Assembly (NCBI GenBank): GCA_030068145.1 | Contig: JAPJBO010000194.1 | Location: forward strand, 1-64,000 | Direction: 5' to 3' | Source of the DNA: Diplonema papillatum | Lineage: Eukaryota > Euglenozoa > Diplonemea > Diplonemida > Diplonemidae | DNA length: 64,000 nucleotides | Shown: positions 1 to 9,877 of the stretch, piece by piece | How the letters are laid out: each line of letters starts with the position of its first letter | How positions within the stretch are numbered: position 1 is the stretch's first letter | The notes under the pieces: model-generated | The model's input: the letters and a program-made list of their open reading frames with translations, nothing else | Databases searched by the model: none | What the model was told of the DNA's origin: nothing | Position numbers and translations under genes: made by a program

Positions 1-1011
1 GTTTCTATCGAATCACTTGTCGTCGGTATGAATTGGCAGGAGCTCAGTAGGCCACGCGTGAACCTTGCACAGAGAGACAGGCCCTGGACGTACTAGCTGT
101 CTTGCTGCGTCTCTGTGAACGAATCGAATGGCTCGGATCTGCAAAGGAAGAGGCCTCCTGGTGAAGTACCCCTCTCTCTCTACCTATCTCTGCTGTTTCT
201 AGGGCGTCACGAACGAAGGCAGAGTTCAAGTACCCGCCTGTGGCCTACTTCTTCTTCCATCGCCCGGAACATGGCCATCTTGAGCCAAAGGCACGAGGAC
301 CAGTTCTTTTAGTCCTGTCTGCCACCGCTGAGTCGGCGGCCAGCCACTGTCCGGCTGTATACCCAAAACCGCACCGGGATTCTCTGAAGTACCTGCGGAC
401 TAGCCTTGACTCAGCTTTATGTGTATTCATCGTCGCCAGTCCTGCGCGTGACCTCGTGTCAGTCTGCTTGAACGGACATTGGGACAACGGACAAACTGAG
501 AACTGCAGCCAGCTTCACAACAACGTTCGCTTGGCTCTCCCTCCAGTCAGATCGCCCGGGTCTCCATGTGCTTCTGCGCTAGCCGCGGCGTCAAAAAAAA
601 TCTTTCTGTCGTTTCGCCTTCCCGTTCCCGTTTTGCGCAGCGCGAGGCGCCTCGAACCCGGGCGGTGCGATTCAAAGGACCACCTGCCCCCCCACCCCCC
701 CCCTTCGCAGAACGGCTTGAGCTTGAAGATGCTGTGAGTGGCGCTCTCGGGTGCCATCCACGGCTCCCTATTTCTCCTGAGCCTTCTTGCACACTGCTAG
801 TATCGTATCCAAGCGGTCGCGGTTGCGAGTGCTCGGCAGTGCGCGCGGTGTTGCACCTCACAGGGAAGAGGAGGTGCAACGCATCTATTACCCTTCCGGC
901 CCGTTCCGGTTAAACAGCATTTCCAGCTGAGTCAGACAGGAGTTGACCGGCTTCCGTATTGCTGCCCCGAGGGCACGACCCTGGCTGTATTAGCGGTTTC
1001 GAGACCTCTTC
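1..1011. other. No recognisable gene; 5' flank of the PPR-like gene
   Basis: Several overlapping open frames exist on both strands (for example 240-737 and 566-913), but none resembles a protein family, and their composition is that of chance frames in GC-rich DNA. There is a C-rich run near 687-706. This stretch probably holds the promoter and 5' UTR of the gene starting near 1012; no core promoter motif was identified. Confidence 0.4.
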
Positions 1012-1534
1012 GTGAGCCTTACCCACTTCAGCAGGAAACCCATGCTGCGACGAGCAGCGAGCCCAAGCGGGGGTTTCGCTCTGAGGTTGCAGCGGCTTGG
1101 GGGGCAAGCAAGATGGTGCCACGACGCATACGCGGAGGGGTTACGCAATTTCAAGCACCGGAAGGCAGACTACGAGTGGCTACGTCAGAACCTAGTTCGC
1201 TGGATGAGGACGCGCTCCCATCCGAATCCGATGCGCATGTTCGATGACCTGACATACCGTGCAGACAGCGGCCGCGGGTTGACACTTACAGACCGGCAAG
1301 TTGCCACCGTGATTCATCAAGTGGCCAAGTGCACGGAGAAGGTGGAGCTCATTGTTCAGTTTCCAACCAGATCGAGCCACGAGGATCGCGCGCGGGAGAT
1401 GTACCATCACGCCTACGATATGGTCATATACGCTATTGGCCGCCACAACGTCGGCCCGGCAACTTTCGAGGGGCTCTTGCGGTGCGCCAACAACGTCCAC
1501 ACCCCCAACGTCAAGCTGGCTGTCTCCATCATCG
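1012..1534 (+). CDS. PPR/TPR-like helical-repeat protein, 5' exon (probably mitochondrial)
   Basis: The exon encodes about 174 residues. The N-terminus is Arg/Ser/Ala-rich without acidic residues (MLRRAASPSGGFALRLQRLG), typical of a mitochondrial targeting peptide. The ATG at 1042 may therefore be the true start rather than 1012. The rest is amphipathic-helical with A/Y spacing (AREMYHHAYDMVIYAIGR) as in pentatricopeptide or tetratricopeptide repeats, which bind organelle RNA or proteins. A GTATG donor follows G1534, and the frame stops at 1564 if read through. A coding-like fragment at about 1585-1680 (ARAAQDIFRIADLL) may be the next exon, reachable only by assuming a 48-nt intron with a weak acceptor. 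The matching 3' exon lies at about 6821-7521. Family assignment rests on pattern, not on a search. Confidence 0.55.
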
Positions 1535-1810
1535 GTATGCCGTTTCCCTCGGCCCTTCATTTATGATCCCCATCAACGCGAGTTCCAAGGACTCCACCCT
1601 CTTACAGGTACGTGTATCCGCCAGGCTATCAGTGTACTGCGCGTGCGGCCCAGGACATCTTCCGTATCGCAGACCTGCTCTAGTTTCGGTAGCGCATCTG
1701 TGTCCACTGGGCCCTACCAGCGAAGCGAAGCATGGCGCACGCTTGACTGACGCTGCGCGCAAGAGTCTTTTTCGAGCGACGACCACTGGCAGGGTGCAAT
1801 CAGGCTCCTT

Positions 1811-1910
1811 TTTTGTGTTAACAATGCATTGTTTTAGAAGTTGGCAGCGTACTACATGAAACTTACCAAAGCAGGTGAGTTCCGCTAGTGCGCAAAAACA
1901 AAAGAAAGCG
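1811..1910. repeat. Dispersed repeat family 1, copy 1
   Basis: Carries GTTGGCAGCGTACTACATG, then CTTACC, ending in a CGCAAAAACAAAAG block. It shares these blocks in order with copies near 6135, 33655, 34005, 34345, 35005, 38990, 56785 and 57105. It lies between the putative exons of the PPR-like gene. Confidence 0.6.
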
Positions 1911-2350
1911 CCATTGGTGTGGTCGGTGGGCCAGCTCCCCGTAGTTCCCCCGTAGTTCAACATGGGGGGGGGTGTCTTTTTTTTTTCGTTTCTTGTTTTT
2001 TTGCCGAGTGCTTCAGGGATGCAGCTTTGGGTCCTGGAGAGCGTTTCTAAGCTACTTTGCACTTTTTCGTCACAAAATAAGGACAGTTTCGGGTTATTCG
2101 AGCGGATCAAAATCAAAGACCCCAGGAGACAAGCCACCCGGTCCAGGCCAAAATCGGTGAATTTCGGGGAGTAATTCCTTTGTGGCGACCACTTTCTGCA
2201 GTCGGCCCTGGCGAAGGGGGGGCGGAAGAGCTACAAAGGTGCAGTATTACGGCCCCAACTTGCGCAGAGCGCCATGTGCTATGCGTGCCCCGAAGAGGAA
2301 GGAATAGGATGAGAAGGAAGGACAGACTGGGAGTCACGGTTTGACAGGTA

Positions 2351-3060
2351 GTGACAGGATCAGCTGCGGTAAGGAGAGCGGGAAATGTTCTATCAGAGGC
2401 CCCGCGCCGGCCGGGTTTCAAAGCGAGACCGGAGACCTTCGCGGCGGTCGGAGGAGAGAGGTGGTTCCGGGCGCTGCAGTATTGGCTGGATGGGATGTGC
2501 TGGTCGGTGGCGGGTGACGTCTCGATGGTGGAGCTCGCCGTCGACTTTGAAGTGTGCACCGAACTGGATCTTCCGGGCAGTGTCGTAGCGACGACGGACG
2601 GGACACCGTTGAGCATGTGTGCGAGGGTACTCGCAAAACTTTTAAAACCCGTCGGGGATGCGCTGGAGCGAAACGGGCGACGGACCGCTTCTGCCAGACA
2701 GGAAACTGGAGAAGATAGGGTCGCTGAGAACGGTGGGAGCCCCGCCGTGCCTCACGGGGTACGAGATGAGGCCGATCTTCCGTGGTGGTACGGAGACGAT
2801 GGAAGTGCTCGAGACACAGCTGACGACGGCACGAGTTCAGCGGCGAGGCGTGGGGGATGGATCTTTTCCCTACGTACGGAGGTGGAAGGGCGGAGCGTGC
2901 GGCGAGATGGGCGGTGTTCAACGCTACGGAACACGAAAAGTGGAGTGAGCGGGAGTGCCACGAGCACCAGAAAGTGAAGTGCGGCGTATGAAAGCGCCGG
3001 TGCAGCAACCGATGAACCGGACGAGCAATCGAAGAAGAAGCGAGGCACCAAACGCGCGCC
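2351..3060 (+). pseudogene. Non-LTR-retroelement-like C-terminal fragment
   Basis: An open frame at 2351-2977 includes a hydrophobic/aromatic stretch (ERWFRALQYWLDGMCW, then a VELAVDFEVCTEL segment) resembling the region after the reverse-transcriptase domain in long retroposon ORFs of protists. No RT catalytic motif is present, so this would be a 5'-truncated remnant. The trailing segment at about 2998-3055 (GAGCAATCGAAGAAGAAGCG) recurs in inverted orientation near 13350-13410, which supports dispersed-repeat status. Family assignment is inference. Confidence 0.35.
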
Positions 3061-3155
3061 TGAGCGCGACGATCAAGTCGAGCTAAAGAGGCAAAAAAAG
3101 CATGACACATCACGTACGAAGAGATAACCGCGACACCGCAAATCGCCACAGATTA

Positions 3156-4417
3156 TCACGGTTGTGATACGAATCGTTTATTGTATTTTATTGTATTTTT
3201 ATTGTACAGATTTTCGTATATTATTGTATACAATACTGTACAATAATACAATAATTTACAATAATTTACAATAATGTACAAGAATGTACAATAATTTACA
3301 ATAATATACAATACATTATTGTACGACTGCAGTCCCAGCGATGCTGATGCTCCAGCAGCAATCAGGCACTCTTCTGATATCCTAGAAATGACGGGAACTG
3401 CCTCCCTTTTCTGCAAATAGAACACATGGCCCACGGTTCTGAGGCCAAACTCCTGCAGAAGGGAAGAAACTCCACGAAAAGGTCAACGAGCAAACTGGGC
3501 CGCAACAAGAAACTGCCCAGTGCAGTTAAACAACTGCGAGATCGAGAAAGGATTGAGCAGAACAGCAAACTCGAAAAGGCTTTCCCAGATGTTGAAGACT
3601 GGAATACACAGTCCGAGCATTTACCAAAAATGCGCGTACTCCATAACCTCTTTTAGGCGCATCAGGCGCACCTGGATTTACCACCCAATTCAAAAAGTTA
3701 GTTTGCAGAGATGTATATTCCGTTGCGGGAAGCTTCTGACAGCTATCTCGCTGCGCTCAATTGCCGCAGATATCTGAATGAAAGGGGCAGTATTTCCGTT
3801 CACTCCCTGGAGAGCATGCTCGGTCGGGGAAACGAGAAAGAACAAAATGCGATGTATTTCACTTCCCTGCTGCGTTCGACCCTGAAAACGTCGTTTTGAA
3901 GCAAACGTCTGTATCAAGGGTCTTCACCTCGGGAAACCTTCACTTCAATTTCCGGACTGAACTGAGTCCGAAGTGAAGATTGTCGAAGTGAAGATCCACC
4001 AAGACGTCCTCCTCGCCAAGACACCTGTCGTGGCAACTGCCTTTCCGAATGCTTGTCGCTTTTTCTGGTAGCCCATGATATGGCACCTGCTGCATCTGCA
4101 CCCTCTTGAACTGCAACGCTGTCTTTTTGCGCTCGAACACCCATGACAAAGACACCATGTTCGGAAGTCTGTCGAGTTCATCGGGTCATTCCGTGTAAAA
4201 CCTGTCGTGAACCTTCCACACGCCTTACCCCCTGCACCACTGCGTGTACAATAATGTACAATAATCGTTCCATAATATACAATAACTGTACAATAATGTA
4301 CAATAATGTACAATAATATACAATCATGTACAATGATGTACAATAAAAATACAATAATTCTTGGTCGGCGGGGGAAATACAATAATGTACAATAATCCAT
4401 TCGTTTCACAACCGTGA
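3156..4417. mobile_element. TIR element A (1.26 kb, non-autonomous)
   Basis: The ends are inverted repeats of about 22 bp (left starts TCACGGTTGTGATACGAATC; right, reverse-complemented, starts TCACGGTTGTGAAACGAATG). Each end is bordered by TA (3154-3155 and 4418-4419), compatible with a TA target duplication. Inside each end lies an array of 10-bp units related to GTACAATAAT (about 3180-3330 and 4248-4400). The core holds short open frames (3426-3656, 3711-3899) with basic, protein-like composition but no recognised transposase. Its arrangement parallels TIR family B at 9513 and 19529. Confidence 0.75.
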
Positions 4418-4420
4418 TAT

Positions 4421-5479
4421 TTGCATTCTAACCCAAACTATCAGAGGCCGTCGCGGTCGAAGACGGCAACCCGAGCGAGGAGTAAGGTTGATAACCAGAG
4501 TGACAGTCATAATGGCTGGCTGAAGGCAAGGTTGCGTTGCAGGAGGAGAAAGTGGTGCTTGGCCGAGGATAAGACGGCTATGGCCGCAGGGGCAGAACAG
4601 AGAGACAGTGAGTCCTTCTTGTGGGGTAGTCGCGCCTTCGCAGTCCCAGGACCTCCGCCCGCTTGCATACAGCCGTCGACTGGCCTTTCCGACGACTTGG
4701 AATGCACCGGAGAGCTTCCGGTTTCTCCCAGAGTAGGAGCTGATGCAAACGCCACCTGGGCTTCTGAACGTGATTGCGGATCACCTTCTTGCCCAAACCC
4801 AAGAGGGATTGGAGTGTCGGAATGGCGCGCAAGGAGAGGCGCTGGCTTGTTTGCTTCTTTCGCTGGCGAGAGGGAGACTTCGGACACGACAAAGCCTTGG
4901 GTTCTTCGGGCTCTGCATCCTTCTGTTCCAGAGATCGTACACAACAACATTAGCCTTGAATGGCATGCTTCGGGTGACCATTGCGTGCTTGTACTGGTCC
5001 TTGAAAACAATCGCGTTAGTCGTGACGGGTGGCAGAGGCCTGATCGAGATCTGCAGGATATCTTGGACAGCCCACAGATAGTAATGGCACCACGCAATCA
5101 AGAGTCCGGTGATAGACGAAAGGATGTGCTTGAGTCCAACTTGTGTCTGCATGGAAGGGAAGCTGATAAGAAGTTACTTCTTGATAAACTGCATGCCCTA
5201 GCAACTGAGCTTTTCCTTCAGTCCTCTGGGGAACGTTGTAAGGGGCCCGGTAGCGAGCTTTACGTAGGTTCCTGCAAGCGTGAGCCAACCGACTTCTGCG
5301 AGTCCTACGATAGCGTTCGAGTCTACTTTCCAACGAATCCTTCATGTCACGGCGCCACGAAAGCACCACCCCCGGCTCCATTTTTCAAGAGGCTTGGCCC
5401 TTCTGTGGAAAGCCCAAGCAAGAGGAACCGTTTTGCTCACTCCAAAGCTCCCGGTTTGGCGCCGGTGCGTGGCGTTTGA
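4421..5479 (+). CDS. Uncertain 352-codon open frame
   Basis: A continuous frame follows TIR element A directly. Its product has no recognisable domain, signal or repeat. Overlapping minus-strand frames of similar length (4507-5097, 4781-5152, 5016-5381) look equally protein-like, so neither strand can be favoured. It lies within the presumed interior of the PPR-like gene. It may be a decayed mobile-element gene or chance. Confidence 0.15.
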   Translation: MHSNPNYQRPSRSKTATRARSKVDNQSDSHNGWLKARLRCRRRKWCLAEDKTAMAAGAEQRDSESFLWGSRAFAVPGPPPACIQPSTGLSDDLECTGELPVSPRVGADANATWASERDCGSPSCPNPRGIGVSEWRARRGAGLFASFAGERETSDTTKPWVLRALHPSVPEIVHNNISLEWHASGDHCVLVLVLENNRVSRDGWQRPDRDLQDILDSPQIVMAPRNQESGDRRKDVLESNLCLHGREADKKLLLDKLHALATELFLQSSGERCKGPGSELYVGSCKREPTDFCESYDSVRVYFPTNPSCHGATKAPPPAPFFKRLGPSVESPSKRNRFAHSKAPGLAPVRGV

Positions 5480-6134
5480 AAAAGTCCACTACAAAAAAAA
5501 AAAAGACACCCCAAGGTCAGTTCCCCGTAGTTCCCCCGTAGTTCCCCCTGGCTACACCGACCACACCAGGCCATACTAATTTTTTGCCACTCAAACCAGA
5601 CTGGACCGAAAGAGGATCCGCAAGCCAGATATTTAGGTCGTGTCAAACATGAGCTTCTACATTGATGCTGGGCCGATCGTCGACCCTTCGGTCGCAAGGA
5701 ACCCCTCGTACCACGCACGCAAGACTGCCTGACCCTGAGTTGCTGCTGACGCGGAAACCTTCTCTACTTCGGCCTTCAATGTTCCATTGCATATTTGCTA
5801 CTACAACGAAGATCTTCAGTCATCAACGCTCCACCAAGGCTCACGCCAGCGACTTGCAGCGGACTGTGCTAAGGCGCGGCGAAACCACCCGGAAGTTTTT
5901 GCAAAACACTCTTTGCTCCCTTGGCAACCTTGCTGCAGACCAATCAACCATCTCCCACGCACAAGCAGAAACGATGCGCACTGATTCGACCTTTCCGAAC
6001 CCGGAAGCCGTGCATTTCGCCGTCCTGCTCGACGGCATTTGGCGCCTTCCAAAGACCGCCGACAGACTGCAAAAGTGGAGGCAAGCCGAGACAATGATGC
6101 GACGCAGCGCGGTGTGAATCTGTTTTCTTGTGGT
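5480..6134. other. No gene recognised
   Basis: Short A-tract at about 5490-5505; a GTAGTTCCCC motif repeated in tandem near 5526-5550, which also occurs near 1935-1960. An open frame at 5662-6117 has no recognisable content. Confidence 0.3.
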
Positions 6135-6225
6135 AACACTGTTGACTAAGAATTATTAGTAGCTGCAGCGTACCACATGAAACTTACCGAACCAAAACCG
6201 TGCGCACAAACAAAATAAAGTGCCA
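6135..6225. repeat. Dispersed repeat family 1, copy 2
   Basis: Contains GTAACACTGTTGACTAAG, then GCAGCGTACCACATGAAACT, then GCGCACAAACAAAATAAAG. It matches copy 1 at 1811 closely, including the CATGAAACTTACC block. Confidence 0.65.
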
Positions 6226-6820
6226 AACATTGTTTTGTACTGAATCGCCCGGCGGGAAGAAAGTCTGTCACTGCGACGAAGTACTAGCAGACATCATCAA
6301 TTGCACCGAACATCAATTGGCTGGCAGGACGACCACCAGGAGGGAACTGTACTTTTATGCGTTTGAACACGGGGTTTCTCCCCGTATCGGGAGCACTGCA
6401 AACGTGACCTTTTCGGTGTCACGTAGCTAAAATCTTTGAGACAGTGTCGCTTGACAGTGTGAACCTGCCTCTCGTCTCACCTTTCTGATACGGCTGTGTC
6501 ATGCTTGCCCGTGTTGCCGTAGAGCCGTTGACGCGTGAACTGAAGAACACGAGGAGTCTCAAGATGAGTGTACTCTTGTTGCAAGCGGGAGTGTCATTGG
6601 CGTGCCAATGAACACCACCGCAACAAGCGGTCGCGGTTGACGGGTGAAAGCCCCTCGGCAGCACCATAGAACGGTTGCAACACGTATTAGACGCTAGCGG
6701 GCTGAGGGCAATGATGACACAATGAAACGTGAGACGGGAAACGCCAAGTTTACCCTGCAAAGGACAGTTCATGCAGCAAGAGCCCGGTTCAGCGATGAAA
6801 ACAAAACCCGACAACGCAGA

Positions 6821-7521
6821 TTCCGTACACGTTTGAAGTCTTGGATGGGATACACAGGGTTCATGCTGCTGAAGGCGGCTTTCGGATGTTGGAGGAAGCA
6901 GTCGATCGAAGTTTAACGGAGCACCCTGCCGTCTTCAACAAGCGTACGATCAACTCCCAATACATAGCTTTCGTCGCCCACGCGCTGAGCAACATCGAGG
7001 ACAAGCGGCTGTGGCTAAAGAAGATGGAGGACCTCGGATTGAAGCTCGCTCCGCGTAACTACACCCTCTACATGACCTGCGCCCGAACCGTGCAAGAGGT
7101 GAAGCAACTTGCGAGCTTCGCGCTCCGAAAGTGCGAAAGGGACACGGCCACCTGCATCCGGCTGGCGACCACGGCGATCATTTCCCTGTCCCGACAGGAG
7201 CAGTATCAGGCTGCCGTCGACGTTTACAAGTCGCTCCCCGCTGCCTGCCTGAGCAGCACCAACATCGGCATGATTACCCTCGGCTGCCTCACCAACCTCG
7301 CCAAGAAAACCAAGTCGCCGACCAGTTCGCAGCTGAGTGAGTGGCTGACTGTAATGGATCGTATCATGTCTGAGTCACAGGTTACCAAGGCTCTTGAAGT
7401 CGCGGCACACGAGACGAAGCACGCGATCTATGCACCGAAGGCGGCTGATGTGGCGTCGCTAGGCGATCCGCTCTCCTTCGACGCGTTGGACGGTCCCTTG
7501 GAGCCGCCAGCTCCTGCTTGA
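6821..7521 (+). CDS. PPR/TPR-like helical-repeat protein, 3' exon
   Basis: A strong CAG acceptor precedes 6821, and the frame runs 233 codons to TGA at 7519-7521. The product is almost entirely predicted helix with regularly spaced Ala/Leu/Tyr (AAVDVYKSLPAACLSSTN), and ends in an acidic/proline tail. The style matches the 1012-1534 exon, so both probably belong to one gene with about 5.3 kb of intron containing mobile elements. The exact junctions, and any middle exon near 1585-1680, are unresolved. No catalytic motif is present; the likely role is organellar RNA binding or assembly. Confidence 0.6.
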
Positions 7522-8435
7522 GGTCTCATCTCGAAACTACGAGTTTTGCTGGGTTTGTTATCGGCTGAAAGTCGAGTGAACAGATGCTCTGAGGGTTAGG
7601 TTCATTTGCTTTGACTCTCACACGGTCGGTGGTCGAATGAAAGAGAAAAAGAAGACACAGATCGCTTGAAATCAGGTTTTGCGGTTGCAGGACGTCGGTA
7701 TTCGTGATGCCGACTATCCTTCCTTCTCGCCAGGTGGGAGCAATTCCAGGACAAAGTCCTACCCAAGCTCTTGGAAACGCGTCCGCGAATAAGATGCGGT
7801 CGATGACGGCCAGCCACTTGCTGCTTTTGCATGGCGGGGTTCACATGGGCCATTCTCCCTGTAGAGGTAGTCGAGTAGTTGTTGGGGTGCTCGAAACTGC
7901 CGGCACTCAGGATGGGACGCAGTCTCAAAAGCCCATCGATGGTCGCTTCCTGAGCGTGGCCTGTCTCCACCCACCTGAATTGCATGTGGCGGCATTCCGC
8001 GGTCCGAGTATCGCGAGACCGTGGCTCTCTGACACTTCGTCCCATGAGCAGCCAGATTCCGTTACCGGATAGTCGCGCACGGCTGTGCGCCGTGAAAACT
8101 GTGCGAACCTTTGTGCTCAAGATGTGTAAAAACCGACCGAGGCTTCTTGAGACGCTGTTTCTCATCGAACCATTCCTTCCACGACTTGGCACCGATTCCT
8201 GGATGTCCTTCGAAGGAACGAGTTCCCGCATTCGTGAACATGCTGCTGTCGCTCACTAGCCTTCACTTGCCCAGCTCCCTTCTGAAAGTCGAGCGTACTT
8301 CCACCGTGTGTCATCTACCGACTCAGTACTCAGCACCTTGTCTCGAGATTTTGAACTAGTGTTAACAGTGCTTGGCTCTGGCTCCCGCGAGCTCGCGCTG
8401 GTTTGTTCACAGTAACAAGGGTGACCGTGGCGACG
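7522..8435. other. Intergenic; no confident gene
   Basis: The longest frame is minus 7602-8231 (209 codons). It contains a mildly protein-like overlap on the minus strand near 8100-8200 (GAKSWKEWFDEKQRLKKP in frame 8062-8256). No family was recognised and no splice structure is compelling. Confidence 0.25.
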
Positions 8436-8439
8436 AGAG

Positions 8440-8985
8440 ATTCCTCGCTGGGCACTGTTCCCACCGTTCGTAGCGCGTGGGCCTGGACGCGGGTTGATCA
8501 CAGCTGCCGTCCAAGCGCCAGAAATACGCTGATACCCAGTAAACTGGGTCACCTTGCAGCCTGAGCTCTGAGTTTTGTTGCAGGGATCAGGAGTTGCATA
8601 GGATGAGACTTGACTCACCCGTCGCAGGCATCTTGTTAAGAACCATCCATCCATCCATCAGCCGGCTGACCCCCCCCCTCAGGCTATTTTCACTGTGGAG
8701 GGGGGAGACGCTACCTGTCACACTCTAAGGTGGTCACCACGGTGGGCGGTCAGAAAAAAAAAATTTTTTTTTTGCCCCAAATACCCCAAATACCACACTT
8801 TGGAAAATTTTTGTGGGCCCACTTTTGGCAGGGAATTTTGACCATTTCACCTTACAGAATTTGACCACCCAGCCTCCAAGGCAACTGCACTGTAGAGGGG
8901 GGGGGGGGTCTGGTTTATCCGGCCATCCGGCCAAAGTGGCTGATCCTTAACAAGAGCGCTGACCCGTCGCCTTGTGATCCGAGTA
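8440..8985. repeat. SINE-like repeat copy 1, interrupted at 8626
   Basis: Blocks GCGCCAGAAATACGCTGATA, CAGGGATC, and CATAGGATGAGACTTGACTC (about 8512-8616) recur in order near 9388-9482. The tail resumes at 8962-8985 after the insertion at 8626-8961. Joined across that insertion, the sequence reads ACCCGTCGC then CTTGTGATCC, close to ACCCGCGAGCGTGTGATCCC in copy 2. Confidence 0.6.
8626..8961. mobile_element. 336-bp TIR element C with 9-bp target duplication
   Basis: Flanked by a perfect direct repeat ACCCGTCGC (8617-8625 and 8962-8970). The ends are imperfect inverted repeats sharing TCTTGTTAAG, followed by matching C-rich stretches. The centre has an A10/T11 palindrome near 8755-8772. A 9-bp duplication is typical of Mutator-like elements (family knowledge). 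No coding capacity, so it is a MITE. Confidence 0.7.
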
Positions 8986-9095
8986 CGCTGGTGGTCGACC
9001 CGTGCGCGCATGGTGTACTGGTGTACCCGTCAGCGCTTTCATGCCGAGTGAATAGCACAGGACTTCAAGTCAGTGCAAGCCCGCTGCCCTATCAG

Positions 9096-9505
9096 CTTTT
9101 GACGGTAGTGTAGTGGACTACGTGGCTGTAACGGGTAACCCTGGAAATTAGGATTCGATTCCCGAGAGGGAGCCTCAGGTACGCAGATTGCCCAAGAGCA
9201 ACACTGAGGCAGCGAAGAGAAATAACCTCGACACGTAGTACGTTGGAAGCAATGGATGAAATCTAAACCTGGCAATGAACACAAGTGGTGGACGAGTCTG
9301 TGCCAGCACTCCAGCACTGAAGAGACTAGTTGCAAGGTACCGTTTCCACCACAGAACGCGGGATGCGAGGGCTTTATCCCAGCCTTCCGAGCACCAGAAA
9401 CACGCTGACACCCGGCCATGGGCTTTGACTTATGTTCCAGGGATCGCTCCCAAATCAGGAGTTCATAGGATGAGACTTGACTCACCCGCGAGCGTGTGAT
9501 CCCTT
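9096..9505 (+). repeat. tRNA-headed SINE-like repeat, copy 2
   Basis: A perfect A-box-like TAGTGTAGTGG (9106-9116) lies 35 bp upstream of a B-box-like GATTCGATTCC (9152-9162; 10 of 11 consensus positions). This is the internal RNA polymerase III promoter of a tRNA-derived SINE. The acceptor stem does not pair, so it is not a functional tRNA. The body at about 9330-9500 is shared with copy 1 at 8440-8616. Confidence 0.55.
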
Positions 9506-9512
9506 CCCTAGG

Positions 9513-9722
9513 CATAGTGGTCAAACGATTCGCATCATCGCATATTATCGCTTTTGGGATTTTGACGCCAATTATCGCGTTTTCATTCGCATTATCGCAC
9601 GCTTAAACCTGGGCAAATACAGTACTATGGACTATCGCATATTATCGCACGCCGATTATATGCGATAATATTGTGCGATACTGCAATAATTGTTCTCGCA
9701 TGCGAATCGTTTGACCACTATG
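9513..9722. mobile_element. 210-bp MITE of TIR family B
   Basis: The ends are inverted repeats beginning CATAGTGGTCAAACGATTCG, flanked by a 5-bp direct repeat CTAGG (9508-9512, 9723-9727). The interior is built of 10-bp units related to ATGCGATAAT. Its two halves match the two ends of the 1.4-kb element at 19529-20926 in opposite orientation, so it is an internal deletion derivative of that family. Confidence 0.8.
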
Positions 9723-9877
9723 CTAGGCTAGGGCTTCCTTTTTGAGAGGAGGTGTGCAGCAGCGCCATCGCCGCACACGACAGGGAAAAAGGGGGCGGGG
9801 ATTCGAATCAGAAAAAAAGGGAAACCCAGCGGCGGAAGAGAACGCGCGAGAGCGGGCAAAAAGGGTAACCCGGAGAA

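Noticed and set aside
7602-8231. 209-residue minus-strand gene
   Set aside because: No family features or splice context, and composition is like random frames in this spacer.
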